10,501 nt of DNA from Bryobacterales bacterium. GTDB taxonomy: Bacteria; Acidobacteriota; Terriglobia; Bryobacterales; Bryobacteraceae. Both the position numbers and the translations under genes were made by a program. Below, one piece after another: positions 1 to 6,794 of this stretch. A model generated the notes under the pieces. It ran no database searches. It was given only the letters and a program-made list of their open reading frames with translations, and was not told the DNA's origin. Location of the stretch: contig JAEHDI010000944.1 in NCBI GenBank assembly GCA_016880505.1, positions 1-10,501 of the forward strand. The letters are read 5' to 3'. Numbering within the stretch: position 1 is the first letter of the stretch; every line of letters starts with the position of its first letter.

Positions 1-815
1 ACAAGAGCTCCGGTGCTATCGACTATCAGATCGAGGCCGATTATTCCGGTCTGATCGCGCCCGGCATGCCCGGCGCAGTCATCGCGCTCGGCGAGAAGTT
101 CGGCCGACTGATGAACTACGGAGACGGAGTGTACGCCGGCCAGTTCATGGGCTGCATGTACGCCGAGGCATTTTTCGAGACGGACATCTTGAAAATCATC
201 GACGCCGGCTTGCGTTGTATCCCGCCGCAGTCCATGTATGCCGGAATGGTGAAGGACATGCTTCAATGGCGGCGCGAGAACCCGTCCGATTGGGAGAAGA
301 CTTGGGCGCTGGTGGATCGGAAGTACCGCCAGGACAAGAACTACTACGTGAGCCCTCTCGACGTGAAACTCGAGGGCGCCTTCGTGCTCATGGGCATGCT
401 ATATGGCAAGGGCGACCCGGACCAGACCATCATCATCTCGACCCGTTGCGGTTCGGATTCCGACTGTAATCCGTCAAGCGCCGCTGGCGTGCTCTTTACG
501 AGCCGCGGTCTTTCGAAATTGCCCGGCCGGTACTACCGGAAGCTTGATGAGACCAAAATCTTCAGCCACACGGCGTACAACTTCCCCGGCTTGATGGCGG
601 TGTGCGACAATCTCGCCCGCCAGGCGCTTCAAAAAGCGGGCGGACACGTTGAGAAAAATGGACTAGCCGAGGAGTTCTTCGTCATCCCGGTTCGGCCTCC
701 TCAGGTGAGCAAGTTCGAGGACATCAAAAACCCTGGCCCTGTCGCCGGCAGTTTGTTCTCTGCCCAGGAGAAGGCCCGGATCACGAAGCAAGACCCGCCG
801 CCAAAGTCGAAATAA
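1..815 (+). CDS. ADP-ribosylglycohydrolase family protein (5' end missing)
   Basis: The reading frame is open from position 3 to the TAA at 813-815 and runs in from the left edge, so the gene is 5'-truncated by the window. About 270 residues are visible. The ATG at 66 is probably internal, because the family-like sequence continues upstream of it. The best motif is CGSDSDCNPSSAAGVLF (about 447-497). It matches the C-terminal metal-binding loop of ADP-ribosylglycohydrolases (usually GGDTDTxxAxxGAL) and keeps both Asp residues, here spaced by Ser. Other typical stretches are YGDGVYAGQFMGCMYAEAFF (117-176) and the helical IPPQSMYAGMVKDML. Characterised members (DraG, ARH1/ARH3) remove ADP-ribose from proteins or small molecules using two Mg2+. 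The first metal-ligand motifs lie upstream of the window and cannot be checked. Many bacterial members near sugar genes have unknown substrates, so the exact reaction is open. Confidence 0.85.
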   Translation, partial: KSSGAIDYQIEADYSGLIAPGMPGAVIALGEKFGRLMNYGDGVYAGQFMGCMYAEAFFETDILKIIDAGLRCIPPQSMYAGMVKDMLQWRRENPSDWEKTWALVDRKYRQDKNYYVSPLDVKLEGAFVLMGMLYGKGDPDQTIIISTRCGSDSDCNPSSAAGVLFTSRGLSKLPGRYYRKLDETKIFSHTAYNFPGLMAVCDNLARQALQKAGGHVEKNGLAEEFFVIPVRPPQVSKFEDIKNPGPVAGSLFSAQEKARITKQDPPPKSK

Positions 816-841
816 CGGAAGAGTCGCTAGTGGGTCAGTTT

Positions 842-865
842 CCGGATAGAGCGTCTCTCATCCGG
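842..865 (+). terminator. Strong hairpin downstream of the ADP-ribosylglycohydrolase gene
   Basis: CCGGATAGAG (842-851) and CTCT-C-ATCCGG (855-865) form a 10-bp stem with a 3-nt CGT loop and one bulged C at 859. It lies 26 nt after the stop codon. No T-run follows (GTTACGTACG), so it is not a textbook intrinsic terminator. It may instead protect the 3' end of the mRNA or assist factor-dependent termination. Confidence 0.4.
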
Positions 866-1012
866 GTTACGTACGCCACGACAGTTCGGCGATTCCTAAA
901 GACTGGGCGTCCACACGCACATGTGGGGGATACTTCGCCCGTCCTCGGTTTCGCCTCTTCCCTTCAAAGCAGCACGGCCGCAGACGAAGTACCCGCTGTT
1001 CCGGCGATCACC

Positions 1013-1047
1013 ACCGAAAACCATCGCAGGCCTGCATCAGCTTCGGT
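1013..1047. promoter_or_regulatory. Nested inverted repeat upstream of the glycosidase promoter
   Basis: Outer arms ACCGAA (1013-1018) and TTCGGT (1042-1047) enclose a perfect 10-bp palindrome GCAGGCCTGC (1026-1035). The element ends about 25 bp before the putative -10 of the next gene, a usual place for an activator or repressor site. It could also be part of a transcript hairpin. Function is inferred from position and symmetry only. The rest of 866-1012 shows no convincing gene; a 73-codon frame there resembles nothing I recognise. Confidence 0.3.
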
Positions 1048-1070
1048 TTAGACTGGCGCAACATCAACGC

Positions 1071-1096
1071 TGATACAATTTTCGAGAACGTGAGGA
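1071..1096 (+). promoter_or_regulatory. Extended -10 promoter and ribosome binding site of the GH42-like gene
   Basis: TGATACAAT (1071-1079) matches the extended -10 consensus TGnTATAAT with one mismatch. No good -35 is seen at normal spacing, which an extended -10 can tolerate. A start site near 1086 would give a leader of about 20 nt. GAGGA (1092-1096) lies 9 nt before the ATG at 1106 and supports that start. Confidence 0.5.
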
Positions 1097-1105
1097 CACA
1101 GCGCC

Positions 1106-3967
1106 ATGCAATCATCGTTTAGGCTGATCGCCGTGGTCGCGGCGTTTTGCTGTGCTTCGTTTGCCGACAGCATGCTCGCTCCCTCTGGGGCCATTCTTTT
1201 GAACGGCCGCCCTTTCCCCATGGTGCTGGACGCTGGCACGGACTGCTTCACCCCGCAGGACTACGACACCGTGATGGCCAGCAAGGATGCCTGGGGCGCC
1301 AACACCTGGTGGCTGCAATATTCCATGCTGCACATGCGCTCGGAGAGGGAGGGCGACTTCACCGGACTCGCGCGCGAGCTGGATTTCTTCGAGAGAACCG
1401 GCATGATGGTGAACCTGTATGTGCGCGGCGAGTACCGTGACGTACCGGAGTGGTTCTACAAGAAGTACGACGACTACCGCATGCAGGATCCCGCGGGTAA
1501 ACCGGTGGGCGGGCAGATCTGCTTCCAACATGAGGGCTTCCGGCTCCTGATCGACGGCTACGTGCGCGGGGTGGCACGCGCCGCGCGGGACAAAAAGGCG
1601 CTGCTGATGTACTCCACCTACGACGAGTTCGGCCCGCGCGGATGGGGCTGCTTCTGCCCCCGCTGCGTGCGCAAGTACCGCGAATATTTGAAGGCGAAGT
1701 TCGGCGGCGTGATGGCTCTGAACGGTGCGTGGGGTACAAAATACGCGGGCTGGGAAGACGTGGATGCGCCTCGCACGCAGTCCTTCGACGCCAATTACGG
1801 GGAGTGGCAGCGCTATCGGCTGAGCGTGCTGCGCGATTTCGGGCTGCTCTACTACAACGCCCTGAAGCAGGAGGACCCACGCCACCTGCGGTGGATCGAC
1901 ATCAACATGGACCTGTTTGACTACACCTGGCGCTGGGGCGTGATCTGGTGGAAGCTCACCGACATCTTCGACATGCTGAACAACGGGCCGGAGGGGTACG
2001 ACGTGAACGCGCCTATCCGCACGGCCATGAGTCGGGCCATTACGGATAATTACGGCAAGGGCGGTACGTGGCACCTAGGCTTCCCGCGCAACGAGGTGCT
2101 GCCCCGCGGGGAGCTGTACTCGCGGCTCTTCGACCACAGCCACGGCGGGCTGGTGTGGTGGTATTCGTTCTGGGACGTCCTGCGCGGCGGGCGCGCCTGG
2201 GGCGGTGGCGAGGAGGAAGGCTCGCCGGTTGTGGGCAATTGGTTTCGTGCGCGCGAGTTGAACCACTTGGCGCGGTACCTGGGCGACCTCTACGTGCACT
2301 CGAAGCCGGTGCGCGGGAAGGTGGGGCTGTTCGTCAGCGGGACGACGGACCTGATGCGGAGCCTGAGCGCCAAACAGGTATTGCAGAAAGGTGACCCCAC
2401 GGAGCTTTCGGGAATGGCCCAGATCCTGCGCGATCTGAACATCGCGTATGAGGCCATCGGGGAGGACCAGCTCTCGAATCTGGGATCGTTCCAGACGGTG
2501 GTGCTGGGCCAGTTCTCGATGTGCGGGGATGAGAAGACCGCGGCGGCATTCCGGGAGTACGTGCGCGGGGGCGGGAATCTCATCGTTCTCAACGGCGCGT
2601 TCTCGGCGGATGTGAACGGGCGAGAGGCCGCCAATCCGGCGTTCGGCCTCGAAGACGTGTGGGGCAGCGCGGGCGCGGTGGCGGATCAGATGCCGGACGG
2701 CCGCATCGCGGCGGGCGGCGGGATCGAGGTGCCGTCGCTGGGCGGCGTGGCGCGCCGGAAAATGGGCGGCGCGCATGTAATCGGCAGCCTGCCGGACGGC
2801 ACGCCGGCGGTGACGGTAAACAAGTTCGGCAAGGGCCGGGTACTGTTCTTCGGCACCAATGCCGGGGAGGCGTACAACGCTGGGTATTTACTCACGCGCG
2901 GCCAATACTTTCTGCCGCGCGGGCAGAAGCTCGATTTGGCGAAGTACGCGGAACTGGTGCGGTTGTACAGGGGCTGGCAAGGCTACGCCGCGCTGGTCCG
3001 GGATTTCCTGCGCGAAGCGGGCGTGACCAGCCCGGTGCGGGCGGTGGCGGCCGGGGAGCCCGACCTGTTCGGCAAGGTACGGGTGAGCGTGCAGGAGCAG
3101 AAGACGCTCGGGCGCGAGACGGTAAATCACCTGTTAGTAGTCACGCTGGAGCCGGTCTACGACCCGGAGGCGCAAATCAAGACCGGGGCGGCGAAGTACG
3201 GGCCGCGCAGCGTGAAAGACCTGGCGCTGCGGGTGCGGCTGCCGGCGGCGGAGCAGGTGAAGGCGGTGTACCGCGTCCCGCCGGTGGGTTACGAAATGGG
3301 CAAGATGGACGCGGTGCCCGGGAGGGTACCGTTCACCGCCGAAGGCGACGAGATCCGGTTGACCCTGGCGGCGCCGACCGAAGCCGAATGCCTGCTGGTG
3401 GCGCGCGACGCGCGTCCGCTAGTGGGTGTGAAGTCGGACGCGGTGAGCGCGAAGGACGGGCAGGCCACGCCGCTGACCGTCACGGTAGACAACGCCACGG
3501 GTTGGCCGATTTCGGGTGAAATCACGTTCCCGGCGGGCTTCCGCGTGGTGGCGGCGCAGGGAAGCGCGGCGAAGTTCGCGTCGTTAAAGCCCGGCGAGCG
3601 TTACGCGGCGCGCTTCGAGGTGACCGCACCCACACCCATCGACCGGCACCGGACCTTTGCCGCCACGGTGCGTTACCGGGGCGCGGGAGGGGAGGGCGAA
3701 GCGACCTCCTACCCCGTCACGAGCCGCACCGACGAGCGGATCGCCTGGAGCTGGCTCCAGAAGGCCGAAGCCGGCATGACGGACGTAACCATTACGCCGG
3801 GGATTCCACGCGGACGGCCATACGCCGAGGTGCTGCAAAAGCGCGAGTTCGCCTACGCGGCGTACAACGACGGCGCGTGGGCGGATGCGGTGCGGCTGGC
3901 GCGTGAGCTGGTGATGACGTGCAACCAGCTTAAGGCGCAGCGGCGAGAGCCGGGGCCTCCCCGCTGA
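1106..3967 (+). CDS. Secreted GH42-like glycoside hydrolase with atypical active site
   Basis: This is a 953-aa protein. Residues 1-21 look like a signal peptide (basic R6, hydrophobic LIAVVAAFCCASFA, then DS). Residues about 30-385 resemble the GH42 beta-galactosidase TIM barrel. The zinc-type cysteine cluster CFCPRC (C182, C184, C187) is followed by VRKYREYLKAKFGG and LNGAWGTKY, as in GH42. The acid/base position reads YDEFG (D173-E174), where clan GH-A enzymes normally have Asn-Glu. No obvious nucleophile Glu appears where GH42 has its E-Q-x-P motif; the region reads WHLGFPRNEVLPRGE (322-336). Residues about 404-590 look like the GATase-like A4 trimerisation domain (GKVGLFVSGTTDLM, VRGGGNLIVLNG, KFGKGRVLFFGTNAGEAYN). 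Residues about 775-875 look like an Ig/NEW3-type beta domain, and a short helical tail follows. It probably acts on plant or microbial polysaccharide outside the cytoplasm. Substrate and even hydrolytic activity are uncertain. Confidence 0.8.
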   Translation: MQSSFRLIAVVAAFCCASFADSMLAPSGAILLNGRPFPMVLDAGTDCFTPQDYDTVMASKDAWGANTWWLQYSMLHMRSEREGDFTGLARELDFFERTGMMVNLYVRGEYRDVPEWFYKKYDDYRMQDPAGKPVGGQICFQHEGFRLLIDGYVRGVARAARDKKALLMYSTYDEFGPRGWGCFCPRCVRKYREYLKAKFGGVMALNGAWGTKYAGWEDVDAPRTQSFDANYGEWQRYRLSVLRDFGLLYYNALKQEDPRHLRWIDINMDLFDYTWRWGVIWWKLTDIFDMLNNGPEGYDVNAPIRTAMSRAITDNYGKGGTWHLGFPRNEVLPRGELYSRLFDHSHGGLVWWYSFWDVLRGGRAWGGGEEEGSPVVGNWFRARELNHLARYLGDLYVHSKPVRGKVGLFVSGTTDLMRSLSAKQVLQKGDPTELSGMAQILRDLNIAYEAIGEDQLSNLGSFQTVVLGQFSMCGDEKTAAAFREYVRGGGNLIVLNGAFSADVNGREAANPAFGLEDVWGSAGAVADQMPDGRIAAGGGIEVPSLGGVARRKMGGAHVIGSLPDGTPAVTVNKFGKGRVLFFGTNAGEAYNAGYLLTRGQYFLPRGQKLDLAKYAELVRLYRGWQGYAALVRDFLREAGVTSPVRAVAAGEPDLFGKVRVSVQEQKTLGRETVNHLLVVTLEPVYDPEAQIKTGAAKYGPRSVKDLALRVRLPAAEQVKAVYRVPPVGYEMGKMDAVPGRVPFTAEGDEIRLTLAAPTEAECLLVARDARPLVGVKSDAVSAKDGQATPLTVTVDNATGWPISGEITFPAGFRVVAAQGSAAKFASLKPGERYAARFEVTAPTPIDRHRTFAATVRYRGAGGEGEATSYPVTSRTDERIAWSWLQKAEAGMTDVTITPGIPRGRPYAEVLQKREFAYAAYNDGAWADAVRLARELVMTCNQLKAQRREPGPPR

Positions 3968-3995
3968 AATCGCTGTTCCGGGTGACTTGTGAGAA

Positions 3996-4024
3996 TGCGG
4001 ACGCTCCGGCGAAGTAGCGCCGCA
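3996..4024. terminator. Hairpin between convergent genes
   Basis: TGCGG-A-CGC (3996-4004) pairs with GCGCCGCA (4017-4024), giving 8 bp with one bulged A and a 12-nt loop. It lies 28 nt after the glycosidase stop, in the 133-bp gap facing the convergent antiporter gene. No T-run follows, so termination is only a possibility. Nothing else was recognised in 3968-4100. Confidence 0.3.
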
Positions 4025-4100
4025 ACATCGTCATCGAGCGTGAGGGTTGCGCGCATACATCTGAACATATCGACAGCTACGCACTTAGGTTTCGGCCCCC

Positions 4101-5171
4101 TCACCGCCCCGCCTCCGGCAGGAAATAGAACGCGATCCCGAGCACCACGTAGACGGCCAGAAGCTGCACGCCTTCGAGCCAGTTCGATTCACCGTCCACC
4201 GCAATCTGGCCTACAATGAGCACCGCAAGCCCCACCGCCGCTACCTCCGCGGGGGTGAACACGAGGTTCAGCGGTTGCGGCCCGATAACGTAACTCGCCA
4301 GCACCAGCACCGGCGCCACGAACAGCGCGATCTGAATGCTGCTGCCGATTGCGATCCCCAGGCTCAGGTCCATTCGGTTCTTCAGCGCTACCAGGATCGC
4401 CGTGCTGTGTTCGGCCGCGTTGCCGATGATCGCCACCACGAACACGCCGACGAACACGCTGGTCATGCCCAGTGCCTCCGCCGTGTGCTCGACGCTCCCC
4501 ACCAGAATCTCGCTGATCCACCCTACCAACGCCGTCGCCCCCAGCAGCACGGCGATCGATCGGCCGACGCCCCAAACCTTGTGTCCCCCCTGCACGCCCG
4601 CGGACTCGGCCGCGTTGCCGACAAAGAGCTGCTTGTGGGTGTGCAGCGAGAACAGCAGGCTCAATCCGTAGGTCGCTAGCAGTACGATCGAGATCTCCAG
4701 GCTCAGGCTGCCCTCGCGGACCTCCATGCCCGGTCCCGCCAGATGGTGGTAGCCCGCCGGCACGATCAGCCCGATCGCCGCCAGCGTCAGCATCGTCGAC
4801 TGTGATCGCGCCGCCACCGCGTTGAACTGCTGTGAACGGTACCGCAGTCCGCCGGTGATGACCGCGGCGCCGAGCACCAGCAGGACGTTGCCGATGATCG
4901 ACCCCGTCAGCGACGCCTTCACGACTTCGTGCAGCCCCTTCCGGAGCGCCATCAGGGCGATAATCAGCTCGGCTGCGTTGCCGAATGTTGCGTTCAGCAA
5001 GCCGCCGACGCCCTCGCCAGTGCGCTCCGCCAGGTGTTCGGTGGCCTTCCCGAGCCATCCCGCCAACGGGAGAATTGCCAGGCAGGCTGCGAAGAAAATC
5101 AGGACGTGTGCGTCAGGCAGTAGAAACCGCAACCCGATCGCAATCGGAACAAATACGAGCAGCCAGTTCAT
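4101..5171 (-). CDS. Ca2+/H+ antiporter (CaCA superfamily, CAX/ChaA type)
   Basis: This is a 356-aa, very hydrophobic protein with about 10-11 predicted membrane helices. Both alpha-repeats of the cation/proton exchanger family are visible. The first has GNAAEL (64-69) with GSIIGNVLLVLG (90-101). The second has GNAAEHSTA (250-258) with GSSIQIALF (276-284). The Glu residues E68 and E254 correspond to the ion-binding acids of CAX proteins. The basic/acidic linker around 170-202 is the expected cytoplasmic loop between the two halves. The family exports Ca2+ (sometimes Na+ or K+) from the cytoplasm in exchange for protons, and the length is normal for a bacterial CAX. The ATG at 5171 has no clear Shine-Dalgarno sequence. 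The gene starts 44 nt after the VOC-family gene on the same strand and may be cotranscribed with it, but an inverted repeat sits in the gap. Ion specificity cannot be read from the sequence. Confidence 0.92.
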   Translation of the reverse strand: MNWLLVFVPIAIGLRFLLPDAHVLIFFAACLAILPLAGWLGKATEHLAERTGEGVGGLLNATFGNAAELIIALMALRKGLHEVVKASLTGSIIGNVLLVLGAAVITGGLRYRSQQFNAVAARSQSTMLTLAAIGLIVPAGYHHLAGPGMEVREGSLSLEISIVLLATYGLSLLFSLHTHKQLFVGNAAESAGVQGGHKVWGVGRSIAVLLGATALVGWISEILVGSVEHTAEALGMTSVFVGVFVVAIIGNAAEHSTAILVALKNRMDLSLGIAIGSSIQIALFVAPVLVLASYVIGPQPLNLVFTPAEVAAVGLAVLIVGQIAVDGESNWLEGVQLLAVYVVLGIAFYFLPEAGR

Positions 5172-5181
5172 GGGGACGGAG

Positions 5182-5203
5182 TCATTGTCTCACGCAACAA
5201 TGA
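5182..5203. promoter_or_regulatory. Inverted repeat in the leader of the antiporter gene
   Basis: TCATTGT (5182-5188) and ACAATGA (5197-5203) are perfect 7-bp arms around an 8-nt spacer. The element begins 10 bp upstream of the antiporter ATG and lies wholly within the gap after the VOC gene. It could be an operator or a leader hairpin affecting translation. No matching protein is known to me. Confidence 0.35.
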
Positions 5204-5215
5204 ATCGGCCCCGGT

Positions 5216-5692
5216 CTACTGCCCTTTTGGCATCGACGCGAAGAACGCTTCCATCCGCTTCGCCATCTCCTCCTGCGTCAGGTCTTCCTTGTGGGTCGCC
5301 AGTCCCCACTGGTGACCGAACGGGTCGGTGATCTTCGCGTAACGGTCGCCCCAGAACATGTCCGCCGGGGGCATCGTCGTCTTTGCGCCTGCCTTCACCG
5401 CCTTCTGAAACGCCGCGTCCACATCCTCGCAGTAGATGTGGAGGGACGCCGTCACGGCGCCGGCGGCCTCCGGCGACTTGGCGCCCGTGCCCGGAAACTC
5501 GTCCGACATGAAAATCCAGGAATCGCCTATCTTGATCTCCGCGTGCATCACCCCGCGGCCGCCCGGTCCCATCATCCGGCAGATCTCTTGAGCACCGAAT
5601 GCACGCTTGTAGAAATCAATTGCCTTTCCCGTGTCCTTAAGCACCAGGTAAGGCGTAACGGTCCCATAACCCTCCGGAATAGCTTTTGCCAT
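5216..5692 (-). CDS. VOC superfamily (glyoxalase/PhnB-like) protein
   Basis: This is a 158-aa protein of the vicinal-oxygen-chelate fold, close to the PhnB-like and YcdH-type glyoxalase/bleomycin-resistance proteins. Residues 10-35 (VTPYLVLKDTGKAIDFYKRAFGA) are the typical first beta-alpha unit. MHAEIKIGDSWIFMSDEFP (49-67), LHIYCEDVDAAFQKAVKAGA (84-103) and FWGDRYAKITDPFGHQWGLATHKEDLT (113-139) complete the paired modules. The frame opens 20 codons further upstream at 5752. I chose the ATG at 5692 because AGAGGAG (5706-5700) lies 7 nt before it and the family homology begins there. Such proteins may isomerise, break or bind small molecules at a metal site; the substrate here is unknown. The gene lies upstream of the antiporter and downstream of gpsA, on the same strand as both, with a likely promoter of its own. 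Confidence 0.88.
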   Translation of the reverse strand: MAKAIPEGYGTVTPYLVLKDTGKAIDFYKRAFGAQEICRMMGPGGRGVMHAEIKIGDSWIFMSDEFPGTGAKSPEAAGAVTASLHIYCEDVDAAFQKAVKAGAKTTMPPADMFWGDRYAKITDPFGHQWGLATHKEDLTQEEMAKRMEAFFASMPKGQ

Positions 5693-5699
5693 TGTCTTG

Positions 5700-5706
5700 C
5701 TCCTCT
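5700..5706 (-). promoter_or_regulatory. Ribosome binding site deciding the VOC start
   Basis: The minus strand reads AGAGGAG, 7 nt before the ATG at 5692. It is the clearest Shine-Dalgarno sequence in the window and argues against the longer frame beginning at 5752. Confidence 0.7.
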
Positions 5707-5741
5707 GGAATCGAAATGCGAACCTCTGAGTGCTTGTGCCG

Positions 5742-5771
5742 ATGATACGCAACCGCCGGCCGGCGGTGCAA
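5742..5771 (-). promoter_or_regulatory. Putative promoter with embedded 16-bp palindrome
   Basis: On the minus strand, TATCAT (5747-5742) matches a -10 box at 5 of 6 positions. TTGCAC (5771-5766) is a weak -35 with 18-nt spacing. The perfect palindrome ACCGCCGGCCGGCGGT (5752-5767) fills the spacer. It lies 28 nt downstream of the gpsA stop, so the same element could act as a GC-rich hairpin ending the operon. No T-run follows in the minus direction (GTTGCGTATC). Operator, terminator or both: not decidable from sequence. Confidence 0.4.
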
Positions 5772-5795
5772 GGGGAGAGGCTCCGGCGCTGCCCG

Positions 5796-6794
5796 CTACT
5801 CGGGCTTGAGCGACCGTTCCATCAGTTCCCGGATCGCTTCGCGCGGGGGCTTCCCGTTTCGCAGCACTTCGTACATCTGGTTGGTGATCGGAAGGTCGAC
5901 CCCGAATTGGCGCCCGAGTTCGACGGCCGAGTAGGTTGTCTTAACCCCCTCCGCCACCATGCGCATGGAGGCGACAATCTCCTCAAGCCGGTGGCCCCGC
6001 GCCATCTTGATCCCGACGCTGCGATTCCGGCTCAGTTCGCCGGTGCACGTCAGCACCAGGTCGCCCAGTCCCGCGAGCCCGGACAACGTTGCCGGACGCG
6101 CGCCCAAGGCCACCGCCAACCGGGTCATTTCCACCAGACCGCGCGTGATCAGGGCCGCGTTTGTGTTGTTGCCCAGACCCAACCCGTGGCAGACCCCGGC
6201 GCCGATGGCGATCACGTTCTTCAGCGATGCGGCGATCTCGACGCCAAGCATGTCCGTATTCGTATAGAGGCGCAGGTTGGGTCCGGAGAACGCCGCCTGG
6301 ATCTCCGCCGCCAGCGCCGGGTCTTCGGAGGCAATCACCACCGCCGCCGGCTCGCCCCGCGCCACCTCCCGCGCAAACGTCGGGCCCGACAATGCCGCGA
6401 CCATCGGCTCGAACCGGCGCCCGGCCACGTGGCGGATCACCTCGGACATCCGCTGCCGCGTGCCTTCCTCGAGCCCCTTCGTCGCGCTCACGATCCTCAT
6501 CGTGGGCTTCAGAAAGGGCAGCATCTCCGTGTAGAGGCGCCGGGCGTGGTGCGAGGGCATCACCCCCAGCACAATTTCCGCATCGCCCAGCGCCGCCGCG
6601 AGCTCCGTCTCCACCCGTACGTTCGCCGGCAGTTGGAATCCCGGCAGGTACAGGTCATTCTCCCGGAGCTTCACCATCCGGGTCGCCAGATCTTGTTCGT
6701 AGATCCACAAGCGCACGCCCGGGAATCGCGGCGCCAGCACCAGCGACAGCGCCGTCCCCCAGCTCCCCGCCCCGATGATCGCCAGTTCTTTCAC
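5796..6794 (-). CDS. gpsA: NAD(P)-dependent glycerol-3-phosphate dehydrogenase
   Basis: This 332-aa cytoplasmic enzyme reduces dihydroxyacetone phosphate to sn-glycerol 3-phosphate, the backbone of phospholipids. The N-terminal Rossmann motif is GAGSWGTAL (8-16). The catalytic region includes SATKGLE (103-109, K106), LSGPTFA (136-142) and SLKNVIAIGAG (190-200, with the catalytic K192). GLGDLVLTC (242-250) and SRNRSVG (255-261) form the substrate-binding part, so every key residue I can check is present. Length is normal for the family. The start is GTG at 6794, and its GTGA overlaps the plsY stop by 4 nt, which indicates translational coupling. The product feeds directly into PlsY encoded just upstream. 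The TAG at 5796-5798 is followed by the palindromic element that probably ends the operon. Confidence 0.97.
   Translation of the reverse strand: MKELAIIGAGSWGTALSLVLAPRFPGVRLWIYEQDLATRMVKLRENDLYLPGFQLPANVRVETELAAALGDAEIVLGVMPSHHARRLYTEMLPFLKPTMRIVSATKGLEEGTRQRMSEVIRHVAGRRFEPMVAALSGPTFAREVARGEPAAVVIASEDPALAAEIQAAFSGPNLRLYTNTDMLGVEIAASLKNVIAIGAGVCHGLGLGNNTNAALITRGLVEMTRLAVALGARPATLSGLAGLGDLVLTCTGELSRNRSVGIKMARGHRLEEIVASMRMVAEGVKTTYSAVELGRQFGVDLPITNQMYEVLRNGKPPREAIRELMERSLKPE

Noticed and set aside
911..926. Inverted repeat CCACA...TGTGG in the gap before the glycosidase
   Set aside because: Five-bp arms with a 6-nt spacer are expected by chance in a GC-rich gap, and nothing in its position gives it meaning.
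830..1051. 73-codon plus-strand frame in the gap before the glycosidase
   Set aside because: There is no ribosome binding site and no recognisable motif, and it crosses the hairpin and the inverted repeat. It is probably non-coding.
1112..2776. Two long minus-strand frames (320 and 233 codons) opposite the glycosidase
   Set aside because: They are low-complexity His/Arg/Ala-rich shadows of a gene with a signal peptide, a promoter, a ribosome site and clear domains on the plus strand.
2659..3519. 286-codon plus-strand frame inside the glycosidase gene
   Set aside because: It is Gly/Arg-rich, out of frame with the real gene, and has no domain. A frameshift is not needed, because the main frame stays open and conserved throughout.
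4189..5058. 289-codon minus-strand frame overlapping the antiporter
   Set aside because: It is Arg/Gly-rich and hydrophilic, whereas the other frame gives both GNAAE motifs and proper membrane helices.
5693..5752. 20-codon N-terminal extension of the VOC protein
   Set aside because: A strong Shine-Dalgarno sequence lies within it, 7 nt before the ATG at 5692. The family homology starts only after that ATG, and the likely promoter lies within the extension.
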